The notes beneath the pieces were generated by a model. The model was not told the DNA's origin. It saw nothing but the letters and a program-made list of their open reading frames with translations, and did not search any database. The position numbers were made by a program, and so were the translations under genes. From Clostridiaceae bacterium (GTDB lineage: Bacteria > Bacillota_A > Clostridia > Clostridiales > Clostridiaceae), in contig JAQSXU010000214.1 of assembly GCA_029256485.1 (NCBI GenBank), positions 1-5,567 on the forward strand: a DNA stretch of 5,567 nt. Reading direction: 5' to 3'. Position 1 is the first letter of the stretch; every line of letters begins with the position of its first letter. This document shows, in pieces, positions 1 to 5,567 of the stretch.

Positions 1-2
1 CA

Positions 3-28
3 TTCGAATTTTTACAAAAAAATTCGAA
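3..28. repeat. Perfect 11-bp inverted repeat with 4-nt loop
   Basis: TTCGAATTTTT at 3-13 and AAAAATTCGAA at 18-28 are exact reverse complements around ACAA. Each arm carries the palindrome TTCGAA, with the two hexamers 20 bp apart centre to centre. It lies 55-80 nt past the cobD stop. The stem is AT-rich (two G-C pairs per arm), and no T tract follows it within the window on either strand, so a classic rho-independent terminator is not shown. It could be a weak terminator or processing hairpin, or a two-site operator for whatever lies to the left. The remaining bases 29-82 are AT-rich, and I see no gene or clear signal in them. Confidence 0.55.
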
Positions 29-82
29 CGTCTATTTCGTGCACCATTTTTTAAGAAAAACATATCAAAATCTTTTAAAAAA

Positions 83-1138
83 CTATCTTGACATATTACT
101 AGATTGCTTAAAAATATTTAGTAATTTTTTATTTAGAGCTCTGCTTTTAACAGCAACTCTTATGAAACTTTTGTCTAATCCATTGAAATTTGACGCTTTT
201 CTTATTAAAATTCCTCTTTTTAAAAAATAGTCAAAAATGAAATCCTCGTCGTGTCTATAAAGCTTTATAAGAATAAATGCAGCCTGTGATTGAAATGCCT
301 TTAAATAAGGTAGCTTTTTTAACTCATCCAGCATAAACTTTCTCTCTGCTGCAAAAAGCTCCCTGGTTTTCTTTATATAATTTATATCATTAAATATAAA
401 TTCTGCCGCTGAAGCTGCATAAGTATTTATGCTCCAGGGAAGCTCAATGTTTTTAAACTTTTCTGCATTTTCCGTATCAGTGCAGCCGTATCCCAGTCTT
501 ATTCCAGGAAGGGCAAAAAACTTAGTGGCAGCTCTTATTACGCAAGCGTTTTTACATTTCATATTTTTAAGCATTTCTATGCTGTCATATTCTCCATTTG
601 AGAACTCATAAAAGGCCTCATCAAGAAGTAAAAAAGCTTCTCTATCTTTACACAAATTTATAATTTGTGAAAGCATATTTTTCTCAATGACCCCGCCATC
701 TGGATTATTGGGATTACCAAGAATAAGTATGTCACCACTTCTTAGTACTTCATACAATTTCAAAATATCTATGTTGAAATTTTCATCTCTAGCTAAGGTA
801 ACTACTTCTTTTGATAAAATATCAGCTCTCTTTATATATTCATAGAAACAAGGAGTAAAGACTACAACTCTTTTAAATTGAAGAATAAAATTATTTATAA
901 TTTCTACTGCCCCATTGCCTAAAACTATTTCATTATCACTGCACTTTAAATATTTTCCTATACATCTTTTAGCTTCTCTGTAATTTATATCAGGATAACG
1001 ATTTATATTGTTAAAGGAATCATTTAAATAATTTTTAAGTCCTTCAGGGGGACCTAAAGGATTTATATTGCTGCTGAAATCAATTATTTCGCCATCATAA
1101 AAAGGTTTAAAGGACTCTAAATCTCCACCATGTATCAT
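83..1138 (-). CDS. cobD: Threonine-phosphate decarboxylase, PLP-dependent
   Basis: This enzyme decarboxylates L-threonine O-3-phosphate to (R)-1-amino-2-propanol O-2-phosphate, the linker that CbiB attaches to cobyric acid. The 351 residues form a complete class I/II aminotransferase-like fold. The N-terminus MIHGGD with IDFSSNINPLGPP (19-31) is typical of CobD rather than of histidinol-phosphate aminotransferase (HisC), its closest look-alike. Further landmarks are NPNNPDGG (142-149), Asp173 in LLLDEAF, the expected PLP lysine Lys206 in ATKFFALPGIRLGYG (204-218), and Arg327 in SFIRVAVKS as the likely carboxylate-binding arginine. Two positions differ from the pattern I expect: D in NPNNPDGG where T is usual, and Ala203 three residues before the lysine where many fold-type I enzymes have Ser. 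ATG 1138 has a clear GAGGTG site. It is the last gene of the operon within the window. Confidence 0.93.
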   Translation of the reverse strand: MIHGGDLESFKPFYDGEIIDFSSNINPLGPPEGLKNYLNDSFNNINRYPDINYREAKRCIGKYLKCSDNEIVLGNGAVEIINNFILQFKRVVVFTPCFYEYIKRADILSKEVVTLARDENFNIDILKLYEVLRSGDILILGNPNNPDGGVIEKNMLSQIINLCKDREAFLLLDEAFYEFSNGEYDSIEMLKNMKCKNACVIRAATKFFALPGIRLGYGCTDTENAEKFKNIELPWSINTYAASAAEFIFNDINYIKKTRELFAAERKFMLDELKKLPYLKAFQSQAAFILIKLYRHDEDFIFDYFLKRGILIRKASNFNGLDKSFIRVAVKSRALNKKLLNIFKQSSNMSR

Positions 1139-1143
1139 AAATG

Positions 1144-1149
1144 CACCTC
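1144..1149 (-). promoter_or_regulatory. Ribosome binding site of cobD
   Basis: The minus strand reads GAGGTG at 1149-1144, 5 nt before ATG 1138, in the 14-nt gap after cbiB. It confirms the MIHGGD start and shows that cobD has its own good initiation site. Confidence 0.7.
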
Positions 1150-1152
1150 AAA

Positions 1153-2082
1153 TTATAAATATAGATTAAGACAAATCCAAATAACTATTAAAAGTATTTC
1201 ACTCCTATACATTATTTCAATTGTTTTTTTAATGTGTTCTTTATTAAGTTCTCTCATTTTATCACCTATTTTAGGTTTTTTAACAACCTGGCCAAAATAT
1301 ATATTATCTCCCCCCAGCTGAACACATAAAAGTCCTGCTACTGCTCCTTCTGGATATGCGCAATTAGGGCTCTTATGATTTTTTCTATCTCTTATCATAA
1401 TTCTTAAACCATTTTTTAAATCAAATCTAAGAAAACTTGAAACACACATTAAAAATCCAGTTAGTCTGGCAGGAATAAAATTAAACAAATCATCTATCTT
1501 TGCCGGAAAAAAACCTAGATTAATATATTTATCATTCATATAACCAAGCATTGAATCCATGGTGTTTACAAATTTATAAACAAAGCCAAAAGGTGTGCCA
1601 AACAGCATTATATAAAAAAGCGGTGCAATTACACCATCTGAGGTATTTTCTGCTATAGTCTCAACATCTGCCCTTATGATTTCAGCCTCTGAAAGATTTT
1701 TAGTTTCACGGCCTACTATAAATGAAAGCTTGTACCTTCCGTCTTCAATGCTGTTAAAAAGTGCTTTGTAAATTTTAATTCCCTCATCATGAAGACACCT
1801 GGCTGCAACGCAGGTATAAATAAAATATATATTTATAAGGTGATAAAAAATTTTATAAGGCTCCAATAAATAAAGCATAAAAAACGGCACTGAGAAGCCA
1901 AGGATTATATTCACAAATACAATTAAAAATCCAGCAGATTTTAACTCATTGTCCTTAAATAACTTTCTTGCAATGTTTTCCTCAAAAGAAATAACTTTTC
2001 CCATAAACTTAACGGGGTGTGGGGAAAAATAAGGATCTCCAATTAAAAAATCAATTAATACTGCAGTAACTAAATCTATCAT
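1153..2082 (-). CDS. cbiB: Adenosylcobinamide(-phosphate) synthase, integral membrane
   Basis: CbiB (called CobD in the aerobic-pathway naming) links adenosylcobyric acid to (R)-1-amino-2-propanol phosphate, the product of the decarboxylase encoded next. It acts in the membrane. The 309 residues match the usual 310-320. Family blocks are DFLIGDP (11-17) with PHPVKFMGK (21-29), GRET (124-127), VETIAENTSDGVIAPLFY (140-157), NTMDSMLGY (173-181), a long conserved block at 238-258 with SPN, YPE and QLGG, and YFG (262-264). Hydrophobic segments lie near 1-14, 50-73, 78-93, 148-170, 203-219 and 294-309, consistent with a multi-spanning protein. ATG 2082 overlaps the cobQ stop by 4 nt (ATGA). Its own ribosome site is weak (GGA 8 nt away), so translation probably depends on ribosomes finishing cobQ. 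It ends in TAA 14 nt before cobD. Confidence 0.96.
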   Translation of the reverse strand: MIDLVTAVLIDFLIGDPYFSPHPVKFMGKVISFEENIARKLFKDNELKSAGFLIVFVNIILGFSVPFFMLYLLEPYKIFYHLINIYFIYTCVAARCLHDEGIKIYKALFNSIEDGRYKLSFIVGRETKNLSEAEIIRADVETIAENTSDGVIAPLFYIMLFGTPFGFVYKFVNTMDSMLGYMNDKYINLGFFPAKIDDLFNFIPARLTGFLMCVSSFLRFDLKNGLRIMIRDRKNHKSPNCAYPEGAVAGLLCVQLGGDNIYFGQVVKKPKIGDKMRELNKEHIKKTIEIMYRSEILLIVIWICLNLYL

Positions 2083-3539
2083 TTTTTAAGTCCAGCAACG
2101 GAGTAAACAAAGTGCATATTCATATTTTCCATAACACCCTGGGCAAGCTTGTCTATTTCTTCAAGTCTCTTTTTATTAAGATCCTCACATTGTTTTGCCT
2201 GAATTTTTTTTGCTGCTCTTACATCATTTAAAATTTTCTCTCTAAATTCCTTGGAATCAAAAATTCCATGTATATATGTGCCATAGAATCTTCCATCTTT
2301 AAAATCTCCATCCATATATTGAGCGGGCTTATCATCGCATTTATTTATCTCAACAAAAGGATTTTTATTTCCCCTTGTTCTTCCCATATGAATTTCATAG
2401 CCATAGATTTTCCTTGAAAGTGCCAGTCCTTCAACATTAGTTGTAACTTTTCCTCCACAGAGTTCTGTTTCAGTATCAAATATATTAAGTCCTTCCTCCA
2501 TTTCTCCCTTACCTATTTCTACACCTTCTGCATCAACTATGGTTTTACCCATAATCTGATATCCTCCGCATATTCCAAAAACAATACCGCGGAATTCTTT
2601 TATTTTTCTATCAAAACCAGTTTTCTTAATATACCTTAAATCTGCAATTGTATTTTTACTGCCGGGTATTATAATAATATCTGCACCATCTGCTTCTTCC
2701 GGGTGTGATATAAACCTTACTGAAACATCCTCATCAAACTTAAAGCCATCAAAATCAGTAAAGTTAGCCATTCTTGGAAGGTTTACAACACAGATATCAA
2801 TTTGTTTTTTAATTTTATTATTTAAATCCACTGCTCCATCTTCATCATCAAGGTTCAGATTCATATAGGGGATAACTCCGATAACAGGTATGTTAACCAG
2901 TTTTTCTATCATATCTAACCCGTCTTGAAGAAGAAATTTATCCCCTCTGAATTTGTTTATTACAATTCCCTTGATTCTTTTTCTTTCACTTTTATCAAGA
3001 AGCATAACAGTCCCATATATTGAAGCAAAAACTCCTCCTCTGTCTATATCAGCTACTAAAATAACAGGTGCATCAGCTATTTCTGCCATTCCCATGTTTA
3101 CAATATCATCTTTTTTCAGATTAATCTCAGCTGGGCTTCCCGCACCTTCAATTACCACAATATCATGGCTGTTTTCTATTTCCTTGTAGAGATTAGTAAT
3201 CATATTTTTCAAATTCTTTCTGAATTCATAATAGCTCACACCATCCATATTCTTGTAGGCGGTTCCCAATACAACCACCTGACTTTTTCTATCCGTGGTA
3301 GGCTTTAAAAGAATAGGATTCATAATTGCCTGGGGTTCTTTCCCCGCTGCATAGGCCTGAAGCACCTGGCCCCTTCCCATTTCCAGCCCTTCTTTAGTTA
3401 CATAGGAGTTTAATGACATATTTTGAGATTTAAAAGGAAATACATCATAGCCATCCATTGAAAATATCCTGCAAAGGGCTGTACAGATTAAACTTTTGCC
3501 AGCAGATGATGCTGTTCCCTGAACCATAATACTACTCAT
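2079..3539 (-). CDS. cobQ: Cobyric acid synthase, glutamine-dependent
   Basis: CobQ (CbiP in the anaerobic naming) uses ATP and glutamine to amidate the b, d, e and g carboxylates of adenosylcobyrinic acid a,c-diamide, giving adenosylcobyric acid in the cytoplasm. The 486 residues agree with the family's usual length. The N-terminal dethiobiotin-synthetase-like domain starts MVQGTASSAGKS (P-loop, about 8-16) and has FKSQNMSLNSYVT (36-48), EGAGSPAEINL (131-141) and ADIDRGGVFAS (163-173). The C-terminal class I glutamine amidotransferase domain has the nucleophile Cys324 in FGICGGYQIMG, GYEIHMG (380-386) and His424 in GTYIHGIF. All expected catalytic residues are there. ATG 3539 follows a strong GGAGGG site with a 5-nt A spacer. 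The stop overlaps the cbiB start as ATGA, which suggests coupled translation. P-loop and Cys/His context separate it from CbiA (a,c-diamide synthase), which has a different N-terminus. Confidence 0.97.
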   Translation of the reverse strand: MSSIMVQGTASSAGKSLICTALCRIFSMDGYDVFPFKSQNMSLNSYVTKEGLEMGRGQVLQAYAAGKEPQAIMNPILLKPTTDRKSQVVVLGTAYKNMDGVSYYEFRKNLKNMITNLYKEIENSHDIVVIEGAGSPAEINLKKDDIVNMGMAEIADAPVILVADIDRGGVFASIYGTVMLLDKSERKRIKGIVINKFRGDKFLLQDGLDMIEKLVNIPVIGVIPYMNLNLDDEDGAVDLNNKIKKQIDICVVNLPRMANFTDFDGFKFDEDVSVRFISHPEEADGADIIIIPGSKNTIADLRYIKKTGFDRKIKEFRGIVFGICGGYQIMGKTIVDAEGVEIGKGEMEEGLNIFDTETELCGGKVTTNVEGLALSRKIYGYEIHMGRTRGNKNPFVEINKCDDKPAQYMDGDFKDGRFYGTYIHGIFDSKEFREKILNDVRAAKKIQAKQCEDLNKKRLEEIDKLAQGVMENMNMHFVYSVAGLKK

Positions 3540-3544
3540 TTTTT

Positions 3545-3550
3545 CCCTCC
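3545..3550 (-). promoter_or_regulatory. Strong ribosome binding site of cobQ
   Basis: The minus strand reads GGAGGG at 3550-3545, followed by five A residues and then ATG 3539. Purine richness and spacing are near ideal, so cobQ is probably translated well in its own right, unlike cbiB downstream. Confidence 0.7.
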
Positions 3551-3567
3551 ATTATTCTATAAATTTA

Positions 3568-4107
3568 TCATTTAATCTTTAAGGGTATACCGCATACTAC
3601 TAAATAAACTTCATCGCTTAAGCCAGCAATTTTTCTATTTATTCTTCCTGCTATATCTCTGTATACTCTGGCAATGTGATTTTCAGGTACAATAGAACTT
3701 CCCACCTCATTAGTAACTATAACCAGGCTATAGTGTCTTTTTCTTATTTCACCAATAAGACTTTCAATTTCACTAATTACTGTACCTTCAACTTTTCTTT
3801 GAATCTCTATTGGTATACTTTCCATATCTTTTGTAATATCAAACATAATATTTGAAGTTAGAACTGTTATACAGTCCAGAAAATAATTTTTCTCTTCTCC
3901 TATGCAGTTTTTAATATTATAATTTTCTTCGAAGGTTCTCCATTCAGAAGGTCTGGAATTTCTGTGAAGCATAACCCTTTCCTTCATTTCGTCATCATTA
4001 ACCCTTGAAGTTGCAATATATACCACGTGTCTGGACTCATTGTATAAGGATTCCGCAAATGAGCTTTTACCGCTTCTTGCACCTCCAGTTACTAAAACTA
4101 TTCTCAT
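3568..4107 (-). CDS. cobU: Bifunctional adenosylcobinamide kinase / adenosylcobinamide-phosphate guanylyltransferase
   Basis: CobU phosphorylates the aminopropanol hydroxyl of adenosylcobinamide and then transfers GMP to give AdoCbi-GDP, which activates the corrinoid for attachment of the lower ligand. The 179-residue protein matches the usual size of about 180. It opens with VTGGARSGKS, the P-loop at residues 8-15, followed by YIATSRVNDDEM. The HRNSRPSEW segment (48-56) contains His48, which is at or next to the position of the histidine that becomes guanylylated in the Salmonella enzyme. VTNEVGSSIVPEN (131-143) and RDIAGRINRKIA (150-161) are further family blocks, and the C-terminus GIPLKIK is typical. 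The start at ATG 4107 is set by the family N-terminus MRIVLVTGG and by an AGGTGA ribosome site. An in-frame ATG at 4176 would add 23 unrelated residues and overlap the ATPase gene. It lies 41 nt after the ATPase and 28 nt before cobQ, in the same operon. Confidence 0.95.
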   Translation of the reverse strand: MRIVLVTGGARSGKSSFAESLYNESRHVVYIATSRVNDDEMKERVMLHRNSRPSEWRTFEENYNIKNCIGEEKNYFLDCITVLTSNIMFDITKDMESIPIEIQRKVEGTVISEIESLIGEIRKRHYSLVIVTNEVGSSIVPENHIARVYRDIAGRINRKIAGLSDEVYLVVCGIPLKIK

Positions 4108-4111
4108 ATAA

Positions 4112-4117
4112 TCACCT
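4112..4117 (-). promoter_or_regulatory. Ribosome binding site deciding the cobU start
   Basis: The minus strand reads AGGTGA at 4117-4112, 4 nt before ATG 4107. This is well-placed Shine-Dalgarno spacing. It supports the 179-residue CobU over the longer form that would start at ATG 4176 inside the ATPase gene. Confidence 0.7.
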
Positions 4118-4148
4118 AGCTTCTTTATTTTGCTTTCATAAATTTTCC

Positions 4149-4919
4149 CTAAACTACAGGAATTATATATGGGCATTTACTTACTGGATTCTTAAAAATT
4201 TCTACTGAAAGATTATAAACATTTTTGATATTTTCTTTATTTATTACCTGCAGAGGATTTCCTTTAGCAGCAACTTTGCCATTATTTATTAAAATAATCT
4301 CATCACTGAAAATGGATGCTAAATTTAAATCATGAAGCACAACTATGATAATTTTTTCATGTTTTAAATTTTTAAAAATACTTAAAAATTCTATTTGATA
4401 CTGCACATCTAAATGTGCGGTAGGTTCATCCAGAAGAATTATATCTGTTTCCTGACTTAAAGCTCTTGCTGCTATAACTCTTTGGATTTCACCGCCGCTT
4501 AATTCTGTAATAAGTTTGTCCTTTAAATCCCAGGTGTTCGTAATTTTCATGTACTTTTCTACTATTTTTTCATCTTCTCTGTTAAACTCTTCAAACCGCC
4601 TCTTATAAGGGCTCCTTCCCATCATTACAACATCAAAAACACTAAAATCATAATCAATTAGAATGTTTTGAGGTATTACTGCCATTAATCTAGCCAGCCT
4701 TTTATTATTAAAATTACAGATATCTTCATTATCTATAAAAACACCTTCAGGCTGAGGCTGAATTATCTTTGATATATTTTTAATAAAAGTAGATTTTCCC
4801 GATCCATTGGGTCCAATTATTGAATAAAATCTGCCTTTATTAAAGCTTAAATTTATATCATTTAAAATTACTTTTTTATCATATGAAAAGCTAAGATTTC
4901 TAACATCTATTTTTTTCAT
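4149..4919 (-). CDS. btuD: ABC transporter ATP-binding protein, FepC/BtuD type, probably corrinoid import
   Basis: This is the cytoplasmic ATPase that would power the permease encoded just upstream. The 256-residue protein is normal for the family and shows the full motif set: Walker A GPNGSGKST (36-44), Q-loop Gln84 in VIPQN, signature LSGGE (140-144), Walker B IILLDEP (160-166), D-loop HLD and H-loop His196 (LHD). The segment MMGRSPYKRRF (99-109) is typical of ATPases that pair with FecCD permeases. I chose ATG 4919, giving MKKIDVRNLSFSY, because the fold starts there. A GTG at 4934 is in frame but lies directly on the AAAGGAG ribosome binding site, so it is unlikely. A TTG at 4922 is also possible. 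The gap from the permease stop is 7 nt. No residue appears to be missing for ATP hydrolysis. Substrate is inferred from the cobalamin operon; a siderophore or heme role cannot be excluded. Confidence 0.9.
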   Translation of the reverse strand: MKKIDVRNLSFSYDKKVILNDINLSFNKGRFYSIIGPNGSGKSTFIKNISKIIQPQPEGVFIDNEDICNFNNKRLARLMAVIPQNILIDYDFSVFDVVMMGRSPYKRRFEEFNREDEKIVEKYMKITNTWDLKDKLITELSGGEIQRVIAARALSQETDIILLDEPTAHLDVQYQIEFLSIFKNLKHEKIIIVVLHDLNLASIFSDEIILINNGKVAAKGNPLQVINKENIKNVYNLSVEIFKNPVSKCPYIIPVV

Positions 4920-4926
4920 CAATTGC

Positions 4927-5567
4927 CTAGACACTCCTTTTTTTCATTTTTAAAAGCAGATATATGAAATATGGAGATCCAATTAATGCTGTAACTGCCC
5001 CTACAGGTAACTCTGCGGGAGATGCTATTGTTCTTGCAGCTGTATCAGCTAATAGCAAAAATATAGCCCCAGCTAAAGCTGAAAATGGAATTAATACTTT
5101 ATTATTAGGCCCAAATAAGATCCTTATCATATGAGGCACTAAAAATCCTACGAACCCTATTACTCCGGAGAAAGCAACACACACACCAATAATCATTGAT
5201 GAAATAATAATTATAAGCTTTTTAAACTTTTCTGTTTCAACACCCAGGCTTTTAGCACTATCCTCACCAATGATCATTAAATTAAAATCTCTGTAAAAAA
5301 AGTAAGTAACTACAGTGCCAATAAATACAACTGGAGCTGTTATAATTATATTTTTCCAGCTGGAAGCATTAAAGCTGCCCATCATCCAAAATACTATCTG
5401 GTTAACATCCTGCTGATTGAAAACCATTATTATTGAAATCATTGCCGACATTAAAAAGTTTACTGAACTTCCTACAAGTAATAGATTTATTGTTGTCACC
5501 TTACCATTCACCTGTGCTGTATAGTAAACCAGAATAATTGTTCCTACTGCACCAATAAAAGCAAATA
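4927..5567 (-). CDS. btuC: FecCD/BtuC-family ABC transporter permease, probably corrinoid (5' part beyond window)
   Basis: This is the membrane subunit of an importer for cobalamin-type corrinoids or a similar metal chelate. The reading frame stays open to the right edge: 18 codons lie above the GTG at 5511 and read as family-like membrane sequence (GAVGTIILVYY), so that GTG is an internal valine and the true start is outside. In all 212 complete codons are visible, against a usual family length of about 330-350, so roughly the first third is missing. Several strongly hydrophobic segments are present. Family motifs include WMMGSF, the ATPase-contacting loop GEDSAKSLGVE (about 5268-5236), GVIGFVGFLVPHMIR (about 5166-5122) and, near the C-terminus, ELPVGAVTALIGSPYF (about 5013-4966). 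It ends in TAG 7 nt before the ATPase start. FecCD permeases also carry siderophores and heme, and the sequence alone does not fix the substrate. The corrinoid assignment rests on the cobalamin genes downstream. Confidence 0.88.
   Translation of the reverse strand, partial: FAFIGAVGTIILVYYTAQVNGKVTTINLLLVGSSVNFLMSAMISIIMVFNQQDVNQIVFWMMGSFNASSWKNIIITAPVVFIGTVVTYFFYRDFNLMIIGEDSAKSLGVETEKFKKLIIIISSMIIGVCVAFSGVIGFVGFLVPHMIRILFGPNNKVLIPFSALAGAIFLLLADTAARTIASPAELPVGAVTALIGSPYFIYLLLKMKKRSV
4934..4940 (-). promoter_or_regulatory. Ribosome binding site for the ABC ATPase
   Basis: The minus strand reads AAAGGAG at 4940-4934, inside the last codons of the permease gene. The spacer to ATG 4919 is 14 nt, longer than usual; to TTG 4922 it is 11 nt. 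The GTG at 4934 shares its first G with this site and so cannot be served by it. A weaker AGG at 4928-4926 lies 6 nt from the ATG. The site argues against the longest reading frame but leaves ATG versus TTG slightly open. Confidence 0.6.

Noticed and set aside
12..47. Tiny minus-strand frame from ATG 47 after cobD
   Set aside because: It encodes only 11 residues before TAA at 14-12, with no ribosome site.
39..230. Plus-strand 63-codon open frame over the cobD 3' end
   Set aside because: It lies mostly antisense to cobD, has no convincing ribosome site, and its product is a low-complexity Leu/Phe/Lys sequence. It is a shadow of an AT-rich gene.
429..611. Plus-strand 60-codon frame inside cobD
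   Set aside because: It lies fully antisense to a well-supported gene and has no family features.
83..1138. Histidinol-phosphate aminotransferase (hisC) identity
   Set aside because: The folds are alike, but the MIHGGD start, the FSSNINPLGPP block and the position after cbiB fit CobD better.
1130..1321. Plus-strand 63-codon hydrophobic frame across the cobD/cbiB junction
   Set aside because: It mirrors the membrane-protein codons of cbiB. It has no ribosome site or known motif and is antisense to two real genes.
2953..3189. Plus-strand 78-codon frame inside cobQ
   Set aside because: It is antisense to conserved CobQ motifs, and its Ile/Ser-rich product looks like reverse-strand noise.
4108..4148. 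Possible internal promoter or riboswitch between the ATPase gene and cobU
   Set aside because: The 41-nt gap is too short for a cobalamin riboswitch and shows only the cobU ribosome site; no clear promoter boxes are seen.
4108..4176. N-terminal extension of CobU from ATG 4176
   Set aside because: The extra 23 residues do not match the family, the frame would overlap the ATPase gene by 28 nt, and a good ribosome site serves ATG 4107.
4005..4208. Plus-strand 67-codon frame across cobU and the ATPase 3' end
   Set aside because: It is antisense to cobU and the ATPase gene, with no supporting signal.

Overview
The window is AT-rich (roughly 30% G+C by eye, not computed) and tightly packed. It carries six genes, all on the minus strand. 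The low G+C, the GGAGG-type ribosome binding sites, the short gaps and the protein styles suggest a Firmicute of the Clostridium type. That placement is inference; no 16S or other marker gene is present.

Read in the direction of transcription (right to left), the layout is as follows. First comes the C-terminal part of a FecCD/BtuC-type ABC permease, cut by the right edge (4927-5567). Its ATPase partner follows (4149-4919). Next are cobU, adenosylcobinamide kinase/guanylyltransferase (3568-4107); cobQ, cobyric acid synthase (2079-3539); cbiB, adenosylcobinamide(-phosphate) synthase (1153-2082); and cobD, threonine-phosphate decarboxylase (83-1138). The gaps are 7, 41, 28, -4 and 14 nt, so this is almost certainly one operon whose promoter lies beyond the right edge. 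The last 82 bases at the left hold no gene, but they contain a perfect 11-bp inverted repeat.

The genes form one functional set: corrinoid uptake plus late cobalamin assembly. The permease and ATPase would import corrinoids with an unseen binding protein. CobQ amidates adenosylcobyrinic acid a,c-diamide to adenosylcobyric acid. CobD makes (R)-1-amino-2-propanol phosphate from threonine phosphate. CbiB joins that linker to cobyric acid. CobU phosphorylates and guanylylates the product to AdoCbi-GDP. The final steps (CobS, CobT, CobC type) and any cobalamin riboswitch are not in the window and may lie outside it.

I see no undescribed system here. The points that merit a second look are modest: the left-edge dyad, two substitutions near the PLP site of CobD, the choice of start for the ATPase, and the cobQ/cbiB stop-start overlap.
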